From Aestuariirhabdus haliotis (GTDB lineage: Bacteria; Pseudomonadota; Gammaproteobacteria; Pseudomonadales; Aestuariirhabdaceae): a DNA stretch of 64,000 nt. Both the position numbers and the translations under genes were made by a program. Every line of letters begins with the position of its first letter. The first letter of the stretch is position 1. The notes under the pieces were generated by a model. It was not told the DNA's origin. It worked only from the letters and a program-made list of their open reading frames with translations, and made no database searches. Positions 9,884 through 19,184 of the stretch are shown in pieces. The stretch covers positions 1-64,000 of the forward strand of contig NZ_JAKSDZ010000012.1 of the NCBI RefSeq assembly GCF_023509475.1, read 5' to 3'.

Positions 9884-12800
9884 ATGCTTGAGTTGCGTGG
9901 CGCACCTGCCCTTTCAGAATTTCGTGCCAATAAACTGCTAGGGTCCTTGCAGACGCTGGTCCCCTCGGTTTCCGGGGTCTATGCCGAATATATTCACTTT
10001 GCCGATCTGGCCGAGGAACTCACGGTCAACGAACAGCAAGTGCTGGATCGCCTGCTTCGCTATGGCCCCGCTATAGCCTCTCATGATCCCCTCGGACAAC
10101 TGCTTTTAGTGGTGCCGCGTCCGGGGACTATTTCACCCTGGTCGAGCAAGGCCAGCGATATCGCCCACAACTGTGGCCTGAATTCGATACGACGTATCGA
10201 GCGAGGGGTTGCGTACTATATCGAAGCCGATGACGCGCTGTCCCAGACACAACTGGAGACTCTGCTGCCGGCACTGCACGACCGTATGACCGAGGCCGTC
10301 TTTGCCAGTACGGCAGAAGCTCAAGCGTTGTTTGCCACCTCGGAGCCAGCGCCAATGGCCACCGTTGGTATTCTGGAAGGTGGACGGCAAGCGCTGGTTG
10401 AGGCCAATGTTGCGCTCGGTCTGGCCCTGGCTGATGATGAAATTGACTATCTGGTCGACAGTTTTCAGGCTCTGGAACGTGACCCTTCCGATATCGAATT
10501 GATGATGTTTGCCCAGGCAAACTCGGAACACTGCCGGCACAAGATTTTTAATGCCAGCTGGGATATCGACGGCGAAGCGCAGGAGAAGTCCCTGTTTGCC
10601 ATGATCCGCAATACTCACCAGTTGCACGGCGAAGGCGTGCTGTCGGCCTACAAAGACAACGCTTCGGTGATTGAAGGCTTTCAGGCAACACGATTCTTCC
10701 CGAACCCTGAAAGTCGCACCTACGAAGCTTCAGAAGAGGCGGTGCATATTCTGATGAAGGTGGAGACCCACAACCACCCGACAGCGATCGCCCCCTTTTC
10801 GGGCGCAGCGACTGGCTCCGGCGGCGAAATTCGTGACGAGGGTGCCACGGGTAAAGGCTCCAAACCCAAGGCGGGTCTGACCGGTTTTACTGTTTCCAAT
10901 CTTAATATTCCCGGTTTTCGCCAGCCCTGGGAGGGTAATTACGGCAAGCCGGAACGTATCGTCTCGGCGCTGGATATTATGGTTGAGGGTCCGATTGGGG
11001 GCGCCAGCTTTAACAACGAATTTGGCCGTCCCAATCTCTGTGGATACTTCCGCACCTTTGAAGAGCTGGCCCCGGGGGCCAACGGTGTTGAGATGCGCGG
11101 TTACCACAAGCCTATTATGATCGCCGGTGGCCTGGGTAATATTCGCGCCGATCATGTTGAAAAAGGCGAGATCCCTGTTGGTGCCAAGCTGATTGTGCTG
11201 GGCGGGCCCGCCATGCAGATTGGTCTTGGTGGTGGTGCCGCATCGTCGATGGCGACCGGCACCAGTAGTGCCGATCTTGATTTTGCCTCGGTGCAGCGTG
11301 GTAACCCGGAAATGGAGCGTCGTTGCCAGGAAGTGATCGATGGCTGCTGGCAACTGGGTGATGACAACCCTATCGCCTTTATTCACGATGTCGGCGCGGG
11401 TGGTCTGTCCAATGCGTTTCCAGAGCTGGTTAGCGATGGTGGCCGCGGTGGCGACTTCGAGCTACGTAATGTTCCCAATGATGAGCCGGGCATGAGCCCA
11501 CTGGCCGTCTGGTGTAACGAGTCTCAGGAACGCTATGTGATGGCGGTAGCGCCTCAGAATCTGTCGCGATTCGAAGCGATTTGTGAGCGCGAGCGTTGCC
11601 CCTACGCGGTGATTGGTGAAGCCACCGAAGAGGAGCATCTGCGAGTTGGCGATCGCCATTTCAAGAACAACCCGGTTGATATGCCCTTGTCGGTGTTGCT
11701 GGGCAAACCACCCCGGATGCATCGCAGCGTCAGCCGCCAGCCTTTTGAAGCCCAACCCTTTGATACCGACAACATTGAATTGATGGAAGCCGCCGAACGT
11801 GTTCTCAAACTACCTTCGGTGGCCAGTAAAAGTTTCCTGATAACCATTGGCGATCGTTCGATCACCGGTACCGTGGCTCGTGATCAGATGGTCGGCCCCT
11901 GGCAGGTGCCCGTTGCCGATTGTGCGGTCACTGCGACTGATTATCGCGGGGTTACCGGCGAAGCTATGGCCATGGGTGAACGCACCCCGGTTGCCTTGTT
12001 GGATGCGCCGGCTTCCGGACGCATGGCGATCGCTGAGGCGATCACCAATATTGCCGCTGCAAGTATCGACAAGCTCTCCGATATCAAACTGTCTGCCAAC
12101 TGGATGGCGGCCGCTGGACATCCGGGTGAGGATGAAAACCTGTACGATACGGTTCGGGCCGTCGGCATGGAGACCTGCCCTGAGCTGGGTATCTGCGTAC
12201 CTGTGGGTAAAGACTCCATGTCGATGCGTACCCAGTGGCAAGCGGAGGGTGAAGACAAATCCGTGACTGCACCCTTATCGCTGGTTATTTCAGCCTTTGC
12301 TCCGGTCCAGGATGTACGCCGTACTCTAACTCCTGAGCTGCGTACCGATCAGGGGGATACGGATCTTATCCTTATTGATTTGGGTAACGGTCAGAATCGT
12401 CTCGGCGGCAGTGCCCTGGCGCAGGTGTTCAAGGCCGTGGGGGAAACACCGGCAGACCTCGATGATTCTGAAGACCTGAAAGCTTTCTTTGCGGTAATTC
12501 AGGGGCTGAACCGCGACCAAAAGTTGCTGGCTTATCATGACCGGTCGGATGGTGGTCTGTTCGTGACGCTGGCCGAGATGGCATTTGCTGGCCGCGCCGG
12601 TGTGGAAGTGCATCTGGAGCGCATTTGCGATACTCAGGAAGATGCTCTGGCGGTGCTCTTTAACGAAGAGCTGGGTGCGGTGGTTCAGGTGCGGCAAGCT
12701 GATACCGAGCATGTGTTGCAACAACTGAATGCGGCAGGCCTTGGTGAGCAGAGCACCGTGATTGGCTCGGTAGAAGCTAGCGATAGCCTGAGTTTGCTGT

Positions 12801-13786
12801 TTGCCGGCGAGACTTTGCTGGAAAATTCACTCGAGCAATATCAAAGCTGGTGGGCCGAAACCAGCTATCGTATTCAAGCTTTGCGCGATAACAGCGATTG
12901 TGCACTGCAGGAGTTTGATGCGATTGCCGACCGTGATGATCCCGGCCTGCATGTTGAGTTGAGTTTTGATGTCAACGAAGACATCAGTGCGCCTTATATC
13001 AATAAAGGCGTACGCCCTGAAATCGCCGTGCTGCGCGAGCAGGGAGTGAACGGACATATTGAAATGGCGGCGGCGTTTGATCGTGCCGGTTTTAATAGCG
13101 TTGACCTTCATATGAGCCAGTTGTTGTCTGGAGAGGTGGATCTGGCGCGCTTTAAGGGGCTGGTGGCTTGTGGCGGTTTCTCCTACGGTGACGTATTGGG
13201 TGCCGGAGAAGGTTGGGCCAAATCTATTCTCTTTAATGAGCAGGGTAGGAAGCAATTTGGTGATTTCTTTGCTCGTCAGGATAGCTTTGCTCTGGGTGTT
13301 TGCAATGGCTGCCAGATGCTATCGAATCTGCATGAGCTGATCCCTGGTACCGAACACTGGCCACACTTTGTGCGTAACCGTTCGGAGCAGTTTGAGGCGC
13401 GGGTAGCGATGGTTGAAGTGCAATCGAGCGCTTCCATTTTGCTTAAGGGCATGGAAGGTTCAAGAATGCCGATCGCCATTGCCCATGGTGAAGGTCATGC
13501 CGAATTTGCCAGTGCGGATCAGCTGGCCAGCGTTAATCAACAATCGTTGGCGGCGCTACGTTATGTTGATAACTACGGTCAGGTGACCGAGCAGTATCCG
13601 GCCAACCCTAATGGTTCGCCAGAGGGTATCGCAGGCCTGAGCAGTCTGGATGGTCGGGTTACGATTATGATGCCTCACCCTGAACGAGTATTCCGGGCGT
13701 TACAGAATTCCTGGGCACCTGATAGCTGGAATGAAGATGGCGCCTGGCTGCGCATGTTCCGCAACGCTCGGGTTTGGATCGATTGA
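9884..13786 (+). CDS. purL: Phosphoribosylformylglycinamidine synthase PurL
   Basis: Large single-chain FGAM synthase of purine biosynthesis. It converts FGAR, ATP and glutamine to FGAM. The 1300-residue length matches the fused proteobacterial form. It has an N-terminal domain, then two AIRS-like halves with motifs [29 protein letters not shown] and ScGKDSMSM-like VGKDSMSM. The C-terminal glutamine amidotransferase starts near residue 1040, with the nucleophile in GVCNGCQM and the His/Glu pair in MPHPER. All catalytic signatures are present. The gene stands alone and is followed by a strong terminator. Confidence 0.98.
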   Translation: MLELRGAPALSEFRANKLLGSLQTLVPSVSGVYAEYIHFADLAEELTVNEQQVLDRLLRYGPAIASHDPLGQLLLVVPRPGTISPWSSKASDIAHNCGLNSIRRIERGVAYYIEADDALSQTQLETLLPALHDRMTEAVFASTAEAQALFATSEPAPMATVGILEGGRQALVEANVALGLALADDEIDYLVDSFQALERDPSDIELMMFAQANSEHCRHKIFNASWDIDGEAQEKSLFAMIRNTHQLHGEGVLSAYKDNASVIEGFQATRFFPNPESRTYEASEEAVHILMKVETHNHPTAIAPFSGAATGSGGEIRDEGATGKGSKPKAGLTGFTVSNLNIPGFRQPWEGNYGKPERIVSALDIMVEGPIGGASFNNEFGRPNLCGYFRTFEELAPGANGVEMRGYHKPIMIAGGLGNIRADHVEKGEIPVGAKLIVLGGPAMQIGLGGGAASSMATGTSSADLDFASVQRGNPEMERRCQEVIDGCWQLGDDNPIAFIHDVGAGGLSNAFPELVSDGGRGGDFELRNVPNDEPGMSPLAVWCNESQERYVMAVAPQNLSRFEAICERERCPYAVIGEATEEEHLRVGDRHFKNNPVDMPLSVLLGKPPRMHRSVSRQPFEAQPFDTDNIELMEAAERVLKLPSVASKSFLITIGDRSITGTVARDQMVGPWQVPVADCAVTATDYRGVTGEAMAMGERTPVALLDAPASGRMAIAEAITNIAAASIDKLSDIKLSANWMAAAGHPGEDENLYDTVRAVGMETCPELGICVPVGKDSMSMRTQWQAEGEDKSVTAPLSLVISAFAPVQDVRRTLTPELRTDQGDTDLILIDLGNGQNRLGGSALAQVFKAVGETPADLDDSEDLKAFFAVIQGLNRDQKLLAYHDRSDGGLFVTLAEMAFAGRAGVEVHLERICDTQEDALAVLFNEELGAVVQVRQADTEHVLQQLNAAGLGEQSTVIGSVEASDSLSLLFAGETLLENSLEQYQSWWAETSYRIQALRDNSDCALQEFDAIADRDDPGLHVELSFDVNEDISAPYINKGVRPEIAVLREQGVNGHIEMAAAFDRAGFNSVDLHMSQLLSGEVDLARFKGLVACGGFSYGDVLGAGEGWAKSILFNEQGRKQFGDFFARQDSFALGVCNGCQMLSNLHELIPGTEHWPHFVRNRSEQFEARVAMVEVQSSASILLKGMEGSRMPIAIAHGEGHAEFASADQLASVNQQSLAALRYVDNYGQVTEQYPANPNGSPEGIAGLSSLDGRVTIMMPHPERVFRALQNSWAPDSWNEDGAWLRMFRNARVWID

Positions 13787-13903
13787 TCTGTTGCTGAATT
13801 GGGGGGTACCGTTTTTAGGAGCGGTACTTTCTTGGTTGAGAGGGTATTTCCAGTAGAAATAGTCTTATTAGTCAGGATGGTATTTTACTTAATTTAGCTT
13901 ATG

Positions 13904-13947
13904 CCAAAAACAACAAACCCCGCTTGTGCGGGGTTTGTTGTTTTTGG
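13904..13947. terminator. Strong bidirectional terminator between purL and a small convergent gene
   Basis: A perfect 20-bp stem with a 4-base TTGT loop. Its base is a CCAAAAAC/GTTTTTGG segment, so a T-rich tail is produced in both orientations. It serves purL on the plus strand and the 32-codon gene at 13963-14061 on the minus strand. Confidence 0.9.
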
Positions 13948-13962
13948 GTCTATATGAGCCTG

Positions 13963-14061
13963 TTACTGAAGCTGGCTCAAAACCAGATATAGGCTGATAC
14001 ATAAAGTTGTGAAGGCGGCGCCGAGCAGCAGGGCTTCCTTCCCGCTTAGCTTGTCATCCAT
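13963..14061 (-). CDS. Small predicted single-span membrane protein, 32 residues
   Basis: This short reading frame has every part of a real gene. There is a near-consensus promoter (14102-14129) and a GGGAG ribosome binding site six bases before the ATG. The 32-codon frame encodes MDDKLSGKEALLLG at the start and ends SQLQ, and the terminator at 13904-13947 follows 15 bases after the stop. Residues 10-28 form one hydrophobic helix (leucine-, alanine- and threonine-rich) after a charged N-terminus, so an inner-membrane location is likely. I do not recognise the family. It is the only gene in its transcript. Confidence 0.7.
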   Translation of the reverse strand: MDDKLSGKEALLLGAAFTTLCISLYLVLSQLQ

Positions 14062-14101
14062 GTCGTTCTCCCTAATCAAACTGCTTCATACTACGGCTCA
14101 A

Positions 14102-14129
14102 ATTATAATACGATCAGTTTTACGATCAA
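14102..14129 (-). promoter_or_regulatory. sigma70-type promoter of the 32-codon membrane protein gene
   Basis: On the minus strand TTGATC and TATAAT are separated by 16 bases. The predicted start site gives a leader of roughly 35 bases before the ATG at 14061. Divergent plus-strand transcription of the S1C protease gene would start downstream of this site. Confidence 0.65.
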
Positions 14130-14277
14130 TATCACCTTTGTAAGACTACGTTGTGAGTGAAGGGCTATTTTGTAGGACATTGACCATTATTGCCCTGTTT
14201 GTAACGAGCGCTTGCACCCTGTATTCGGAGCTGTCATCGTGCTTCGATAATTGCATGTTAATCAGGAGTTATTCCGC

Positions 14278-15324
14278 GTGAGATTTTCCCCGGTAATTAT
14301 GTTGTCTCGACCACTGTGGTTGGCGGCTTTGCTAATCGCCTTTAATGTGCAGGCGTCACCGATTGCCGATCTGTTTGCGAAGGTGGATCCGAGTGTCGTG
14401 ACCATCCGCATCAGTGAGCAGGTAATCGATCCCAAGAAAAGCAATGCAATGCGCTCAAGCAGTGGTTTGGGTACCGGGATAGTGATCTCCAAAGATGGAT
14501 TGATCATGACGGCGAACCATGTGGTGGAGTTGGCCGATGCGGTTGTCGTTGAGTTTTCTTCTGGAGAACTGATCAGTGCCAAAGTGAAGTCAGCGGATGC
14601 GTCAACGGATGTGGCCTTGTTAAAGCTGGATTCTCTACCCAAAAAGCTCTCGGTGGCCAAGCTGGGAGATTCAGACAAGGTGCGTGTCGGCGAGCAGATT
14701 TTTGTTATCGGTTCCCCTTATGGGGTCAAACACACGCTTTCGGTAGGGTATGTGACCGGCCGCCGTGAGGTTGGGCGGGTTCGCGGCCAGTTAACCCCGG
14801 TCGAATTCTTACAGACCGATGCGGCTATTAATCAGGGCAATTCCGGTGGCCCCATGTTTAACCTGAAAGGTGAAGTGATTGGCATTGTCAGCCATATTCG
14901 CACGCGCTCCGGCGGTAACGAGGGTTTGGGGTTTGCCTCTACCATTAATTTGGCCAAACGCATGCTGCTCGATGAAAAAAGCTTTTGGGCGGGTGTCGAG
15001 GTGATGGTAATGGGGCCAGCAGAGGCCAAAGCACTTAACGTGCCACAGGACTTCGGTTTGCTGGTGCAGCGGGTGGCGAAGAATTCTCCGGCGTATTTTC
15101 TGGGCCTGAGGCCAGGCACCTTGCCGATCAAATATGGTAACGACAGTCTGGTATTGGGGGGCGATATCATCATTGGTATCATGGGGATTCAGCTGACCGA
15201 TGAATTGCTCGATGCTGCTGATTCTCCCATCCGCAAACGGGTCGCTCAGCTCAAGAAAGGTGACCGGATTGAGATGACGGTGTTCCGTGAAGGTGAAGTC
15301 ATCAAACTCTTTACTACTCGATAG
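14278..15324 (+). CDS. Secreted S1C (DegP/HtrA-type) serine protease with one PDZ-like domain
   Basis: A 348-residue trypsin-fold protease. The N-terminus is a signal peptide ending near VQA-SP at residues 25-28, so it acts in the periplasm or at the envelope. The catalytic triad is complete: H81 in TANHVV, D111 in STDVALL and S189 in GNSGGP. Residues about 230-345 look like a single, unusual PDZ domain, compared with two in DegP. Start GTG 14278 was chosen because AGGAG lies nine bases upstream; TTG 14251 would add unconserved residues and ATG 14299 would shorten the signal peptide. The next gene begins ten bases after the stop. The substrate is unknown. Confidence 0.85.
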   Translation: MRFSPVIMLSRPLWLAALLIAFNVQASPIADLFAKVDPSVVTIRISEQVIDPKKSNAMRSSSGLGTGIVISKDGLIMTANHVVELADAVVVEFSSGELISAKVKSADASTDVALLKLDSLPKKLSVAKLGDSDKVRVGEQIFVIGSPYGVKHTLSVGYVTGRREVGRVRGQLTPVEFLQTDAAINQGNSGGPMFNLKGEVIGIVSHIRTRSGGNEGLGFASTINLAKRMLLDEKSFWAGVEVMVMGPAEAKALNVPQDFGLLVQRVAKNSPAYFLGLRPGTLPIKYGNDSLVLGGDIIIGIMGIQLTDELLDAADSPIRKRVAQLKKGDRIEMTVFREGEVIKLFTTR

Positions 15325-15334
15325 CAGGTAACGC

Positions 15335-15646
15335 TTGTACAAGCTGGCCGTTTTCGTTCCACCCAGTCACCTTGAAAGCCTCAAGGAGGCGCTGTTTGCT
15401 GCCGGTGCGGGCCGCATCGGCAACTATGGCCGGTGCGCCTGGCAAACTCTGGGTGAGGGACAGTTTATGGCCCTTGAAGGAGCGGACCCTTTTATTGGTG
15501 ATGTCGGCGAATTAGAGCGGGTCAGCGAGTACAAGGTAGAGATGGTGTGCACCGATGAACTTATTCGCACCGTTGTGAAGGTTTTGAAGCAAGCTCACCC
15601 CTATGAAACGCCAGCCTATGAGGTTTGGCGAATCGAAGATTTATAA
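15335..15646 (+). CDS. YqfO/NIF3-like small domain protein
   Basis: A 103-residue protein matching the stand-alone CutA-like domain found inserted in NIF3/YqfO proteins. It begins with an alternating strand pattern (YKLAVFVPPSHLESLKEAL) and has the conserved GRIGNYGRCAW segment and AHPYETPAYEVW at the end. The domain is thought to help oligomer formation or ligand binding, and its function is not established. The start is TTG 15335 with AGGTAA just upstream; there is no better start. It lies ten bases after the protease gene and is probably co-transcribed with it. Confidence 0.8.
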   Translation: MYKLAVFVPPSHLESLKEALFAAGAGRIGNYGRCAWQTLGEGQFMALEGADPFIGDVGELERVSEYKVEMVCTDELIRTVVKVLKQAHPYETPAYEVWRIEDL

Positions 15647-15669
15647 TGTGAACGTCTAGCAAAGTATCG

Positions 15670-16215
15670 CTAATTGGCTCGTACGGGGCGAAGCAGGGCT
15701 TCAGAGCGAACCGGAAAATGGCCGGCCTGGCGGTCGGCAAAATAATATCTGAGAGTGCGTCCGATGGTTGGGAAGGCTAGCTCGTCCCAGGGAATCTCTG
15801 CTTCCGGAAGCAATTGAGTCATCAGGCTTTCGCTGCCTGGAGCAAAGTGCTCGGTGGTCATATCGGCCAGATAAAAGAGATGAACCTGATCGATATGGGG
15901 CAAGCTAAACAAGGTGTAGAGCCTCAGGTTCTCAACCTGGGCGCAGGCTTCCTCTTCGGTTTCCCGGGCTGCGCCTTCTTCGCAGCTTTCACCGTTCTCC
16001 ATAAACCCGGCGGGTAGGGTCCAGTAGCCGTAGCGCGGTTCTATGGCGCGTTTGCAAAGCAGAATGCGGTTATCGTAAACCGGAATGCAGCCGGCGACGA
16101 TCTTGGGGTTTTGATAATGAATCATGTCGCATCGGGTGCAGATGTAACGGGGACGATTGTCTCCTTCGGGAATGTTTAGCCCTACTGTGGCGCCGCAATC
16201 ACTACAAAACTTCAT
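15670..16215 (-). CDS. Zinc-ribbon NUDIX hydrolase
   Basis: A 181-residue NUDIX protein. The N-terminal zinc ribbon has CSDCG at residues 4-8 and CTRCD near 26-30. The NUDIX box begins at GFMENGE and continues to RETEEEACA. The catalytic Arg and Glu residues are present, but the final Gly of the usual GX5EX7REUXEEXGU pattern is Cys here. Related proteins hydrolyse ADP-ribose, NADH or similar nucleotide diphosphates; the exact substrate cannot be read from the sequence. A GGGGGG-rich ribosome binding site lies just before the ATG. DUF3135 lies 68 bases upstream on the same strand. Confidence 0.88.
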   Translation of the reverse strand: MKFCSDCGATVGLNIPEGDNRPRYICTRCDMIHYQNPKIVAGCIPVYDNRILLCKRAIEPRYGYWTLPAGFMENGESCEEGAARETEEEACAQVENLRLYTLFSLPHIDQVHLFYLADMTTEHFAPGSESLMTQLLPEAEIPWDELAFPTIGRTLRYYFADRQAGHFPVRSEALLRPVRAN

Positions 16216-16283
16216 TAACTACCCCCCATTAACGTCGAATGCCGGTCCAGTATAGGGGGCTGGGATAGGAAATGTAACGGCTT

Positions 16284-16607
16284 TTACGGGGCGCCGGGTG
16301 GTGAGGTTTGTAAGGGGTAGATAACGGCTTTTTGTCGTGGTCCCGATGCCGGGTGGCTAATCGCCTGTTTTAATGATTCCAGAGCCTCAAACATCATGCT
16401 CGACAGGGTGATACAACGACTGACGGGGTTGGTGCTGTGTCGTGTTTGCATCTCGGCCTGGAATTGTATGCCACGAAGCCGGGGTTGCAGGTGTTGCGGA
16501 GCCTCTTGGATGAATTCCTGTATCAACTGACTTTTGAGCTGCTCAAAGCGTTCCGGGTCGTCTTCGGCCAGATGATGGAGTTCATCGAATGATGGTAGGG
16601 TTTGCAT
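16284..16607 (-). CDS. DUF3135 family protein
   Basis: A 107-residue soluble, mostly helical protein. It begins LPSFDELHHLAEDDPERFEQLKS in pattern, which I recognise as the DUF3135 family of gammaproteobacteria; no function is known. It has a GGGGGA ribosome binding site. The C-terminal 20 residues are proline-rich and probably disordered. It is upstream of, and probably co-transcribed with, the zinc-ribbon NUDIX gene. Confidence 0.75.
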   Translation of the reverse strand: MQTLPSFDELHHLAEDDPERFEQLKSQLIQEFIQEAPQHLQPRLRGIQFQAEMQTRHSTNPVSRCITLSSMMFEALESLKQAISHPASGPRQKAVIYPLQTSPPGAP

Positions 16608-16846
16608 GTGCCATCCCCCTGTTATGGCGGTGGTAGTAACGATGGTAAAACCCGGATCGCGGTATGTATACGGCTCTGTTTGATCGTTTTGTTATTAGTT
16701 AATCCAATTACCACCCGTCCAAGTGCATAAAGCGTTAAGGCTTGTGGTTCACGTCATTGCAGTCTGGTGGCCATCTGGCAATAATGGTTGACAGCTAAAT
16801 TAGATCCCGAGGGAGGGGTCAGGTGCTGGGTTGCCAGCCTTAAGTC

Positions 16847-17464
16847 ATGATTAATCAACTCAAAAGCCGTTTACGACAACACCAGCCCCGTCAGTTGATT
16901 GGTGCCTCGGAGGCACGCGATTTGCCCGAGGCCGGGGTGCTGATTCCGTTGCGCGAGCGTGCAGGAGAAGTTGAGCTGGTGCTGACCCTGAGATCTGAAC
17001 AACTTTCGACTCACAGTGGCGAAGTGGCTTTTCCTGGTGGCAAAAGGGATCTGGAAGATCGGGATCTGTGGCATACCGCGCTGAGGGAAAGCCATGAGGA
17101 GATCGGCCTGGATCCCTCTACGGTAACTCGACTGGCAGAGATGGGCCCTCTGGTTTCCCGCTTTGGTATCAAGGTCACGCCTTTTGTTGGCATTATTCCA
17201 GCCGATGCACAGCTGGAGGCGAATCTGGATGAACTGGACTGTATTTTTTCGGTACCTTTATCGTTCTTTCTGGAGGATAAACGGCTTCGTACCGATTCCA
17301 TCCGCTTCCAGCAAAAAACCTATTATGTTCCCGCGTATGAGTACGATGGCTACCAAATTTGGGGGCTGACAGCGGTGATGCTGGTCGAGTTGCTTAATGT
17401 TGCGCTCGATGCGGGTATTCCCCTGCATGCCCCACAGTTCAGCACTGAAAACCTGAATCGCTAG
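16847..17464 (+). CDS. CoA pyrophosphatase-type NUDIX hydrolase
   Basis: A 205-residue protein of the NudL/YeaB group, which splits coenzyme A and its thioesters into 3',5'-ADP and phosphopantetheine. The segment VLTLRSEQLSTHSGEVAFPGG matches the group-specific sequence just before the NUDIX box. The box itself (GGKRDLEDRD...RESHEEIGL) has all catalytic residues. It is divergent from the DUF3135 gene and precedes the carbonic anhydrase-like gene by 120 bases. Confidence 0.9.
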   Translation: MINQLKSRLRQHQPRQLIGASEARDLPEAGVLIPLRERAGEVELVLTLRSEQLSTHSGEVAFPGGKRDLEDRDLWHTALRESHEEIGLDPSTVTRLAEMGPLVSRFGIKVTPFVGIIPADAQLEANLDELDCIFSVPLSFFLEDKRLRTDSIRFQQKTYYVPAYEYDGYQIWGLTAVMLVELLNVALDAGIPLHAPQFSTENLNR

Positions 17465-17584
17465 CCTTCAGGTATCGATTGTCTATGTCCGCCAGTTTAT
17501 TAATGCTGAGTCATCCTGAAGCGGTTAGGCATCGAATAACCCCTTTCCTCCACTTATCCAGAATCTGTAATCAGGAGAATACCT

Positions 17585-18133
17585 ATGATCTACCAATTGG
17601 GAGATCGGCAGTTAGAAACTGCTACCCAGGATTTTTACATCGCCGAGAGCGCCTCTGTGATTGGCTCGGTTCGCCTGGAGGCGAATGCCAGTGTGTGGTT
17701 TAACGCGGTGATTCGTGGTGATAATGAGCTGATCACCATCGGTGAAAACAGCAATGTCCAGGACGGTTCGGTATTGCATACTGATCCTGGCTTTCCCTTG
17801 ACTCTGGGGGCGAATGTCACCGTTGGTCACAAGGTGATGTTGCATGGTTGCGATGTCGGTGATGGGTCCTTGATTGGAATCAATGCTGTGGTTTTGAATG
17901 GGGCTAAGATTGGCCGTAACTGTATTATTGGTGCCAATGCCCTGGTTCCGGAAGGCAAGGAGATCCCGGATGGTTCTGTTGTGATGGGATCGCCAGGCAA
18001 GGTGGTTAAGCAGCTGAGCGAGAGTCAGCAATTGATGCTGGCAGCGGGTGCCCAGCATTACGTGGCCAACAGCAAGCGTTATCGACAAGAGCTTCGTCCC
18101 GATCCCCGCTTTATACAAGGGCAATCGGAATGA
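17585..18133 (+). CDS. Gamma-class carbonic anhydrase family protein
   Basis: A 182-residue left-handed beta-helix protein of the YrdA/PaaY group. Hexapeptide repeats run from about residue 20 to 140. The predicted metal ligands are His in VLHTDPG and His residues in [12 protein letters not shown]. Some members are true zinc or iron carbonic anhydrases and others have no measured activity. ATG 17585 has an AGGAG site upstream. It overlaps the DUF1289 gene by four bases (ATGA), implying translational coupling. Confidence 0.9.
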   Translation: MIYQLGDRQLETATQDFYIAESASVIGSVRLEANASVWFNAVIRGDNELITIGENSNVQDGSVLHTDPGFPLTLGANVTVGHKVMLHGCDVGDGSLIGINAVVLNGAKIGRNCIIGANALVPEGKEIPDGSVVMGSPGKVVKQLSESQQLMLAAGAQHYVANSKRYRQELRPDPRFIQGQSE

Positions 18134-18324
18134 CGACTCGGCCAGTGGCATCCCCCTGTGTCAGTATTTGTGCGCTGGATGAGGATGATATCTGTGTGGG
18201 CTGTTATCGCTCTGATCAGGAGATTATGCAGTGGCGGGAGATGGACGATGACCAGCGCCGGCAGGTTATCGATGCAGCTAATCAACGAGCAGCGTCTATG
18301 GGACGGGGGTTAGGTGAGCGTTAA
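18130..18324 (+). CDS. DUF1289 family protein
   Basis: A 64-residue protein with the DUF1289 cysteine pattern: CVSIC near residues 10-14 and CVGCYRS near 22-28, which probably bind one metal ion. The family is widespread in proteobacteria and its function is unknown. It begins on the ATGA overlap with the gamma-carbonic anhydrase gene and ends inside the start of the SGNH hydrolase gene, so three consecutive genes are coupled. Confidence 0.85.
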   Translation: MTTRPVASPCVSICALDEDDICVGCYRSDQEIMQWREMDDDQRRQVIDAANQRAASMGRGLGER

Positions 18325-19102
18325 GTGGTATCGGCTGGGTTGGTATATAGGCTTGTTGCTGTCTCCCGTGTTGATTCTGCAAGGGCTGTGGATACGCCAC
18401 CGTACGGAACGCCTGCCCGACGCCGAGGGCGCCCCTGAAGGCTGTGAAGGTGAATCAGAGCATCCGGTGTTGCGTCTACATCTACTGGGTGAGTCACCCG
18501 TTGCCGGCGTCGGCGTGGAATCCCGGCGACAGGGGTTGGCTTGCCAGACGGCCAGGGCCCTGATTGGCGAGCTGGATGCGCAGGTGCACTGGTCTGAGAT
18601 GGGGGAAACGGGCAGCAACGCCCGGCAGTGGGCTCAGCGAGTTGCTGGCGATAAGGTTCTGCATGCGTGCAAGTTTGACGCGGTGGTAGTGGTCTTGGGG
18701 GTCAACGACACCAAGGGGCTGGTTTCTCTTCGTCGATGGCGTTTACAGCTTGAAGCTCTGATCGAAAATCTTGAGCTGAATGCCGATATTGTGGTTTTTT
18801 CGGCGGTGCCGGAAATGGGTCGGTTTACGGCCTTGGCGCCTCCGTTGAAGTGGTGGTTGGGTTGTCGTGCACGAATGCTGGATGATGAACTGATGCGAGT
18901 GGTTGAGCACCAAAACAATCAGATCGCCGGGATGCATATCAGCCGGCTCAATCCGGGGCTGGAATTAACGCCAGAGATGCTGGCCAGGGATGGTTTTCAT
19001 CCTTCACAAGAGGGGTATTCCCATTGGGGGGGAGCACTGGCTAAACATATCGCTTCGCTGATGGTACAACCCAGGGAAGGTCTTCGACAGCACGCCCGAT
19101 AG
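18314..19102 (+). CDS. SGNH/GDSL-type hydrolase, membrane anchored
   Basis: A 262-residue predicted esterase. An N-terminal hydrophobic stretch (about residues 8-26) suggests a membrane anchor or uncleaved signal. The SGNH blocks are visible: LGES (block I, GES instead of GDS, nucleophile Ser), MGETGSN (block II), GVNDTKG (block III, Asn) and DGFHPSQEGY (block V, Asp and His). The full catalytic set is therefore present. Start is GTG 18314, overlapping the DUF1289 gene by 11 bases. The substrate is unknown; relatives act on lipids or carbohydrate acetyl groups. Confidence 0.82.
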   Translation: MSVKWYRLGWYIGLLLSPVLILQGLWIRHRTERLPDAEGAPEGCEGESEHPVLRLHLLGESPVAGVGVESRRQGLACQTARALIGELDAQVHWSEMGETGSNARQWAQRVAGDKVLHACKFDAVVVVLGVNDTKGLVSLRRWRLQLEALIENLELNADIVVFSAVPEMGRFTALAPPLKWWLGCRARMLDDELMRVVEHQNNQIAGMHISRLNPGLELTPEMLARDGFHPSQEGYSHWGGALAKHIASLMVQPREGLRQHAR

Positions 19103-19184
19103 GGGCGCGCATCGGTTAACGTTATCGGATAGAATCCTGCACAGCTTGTCAGGGTTTTTCTCAATTAGGGTGGACTAGAGATCA

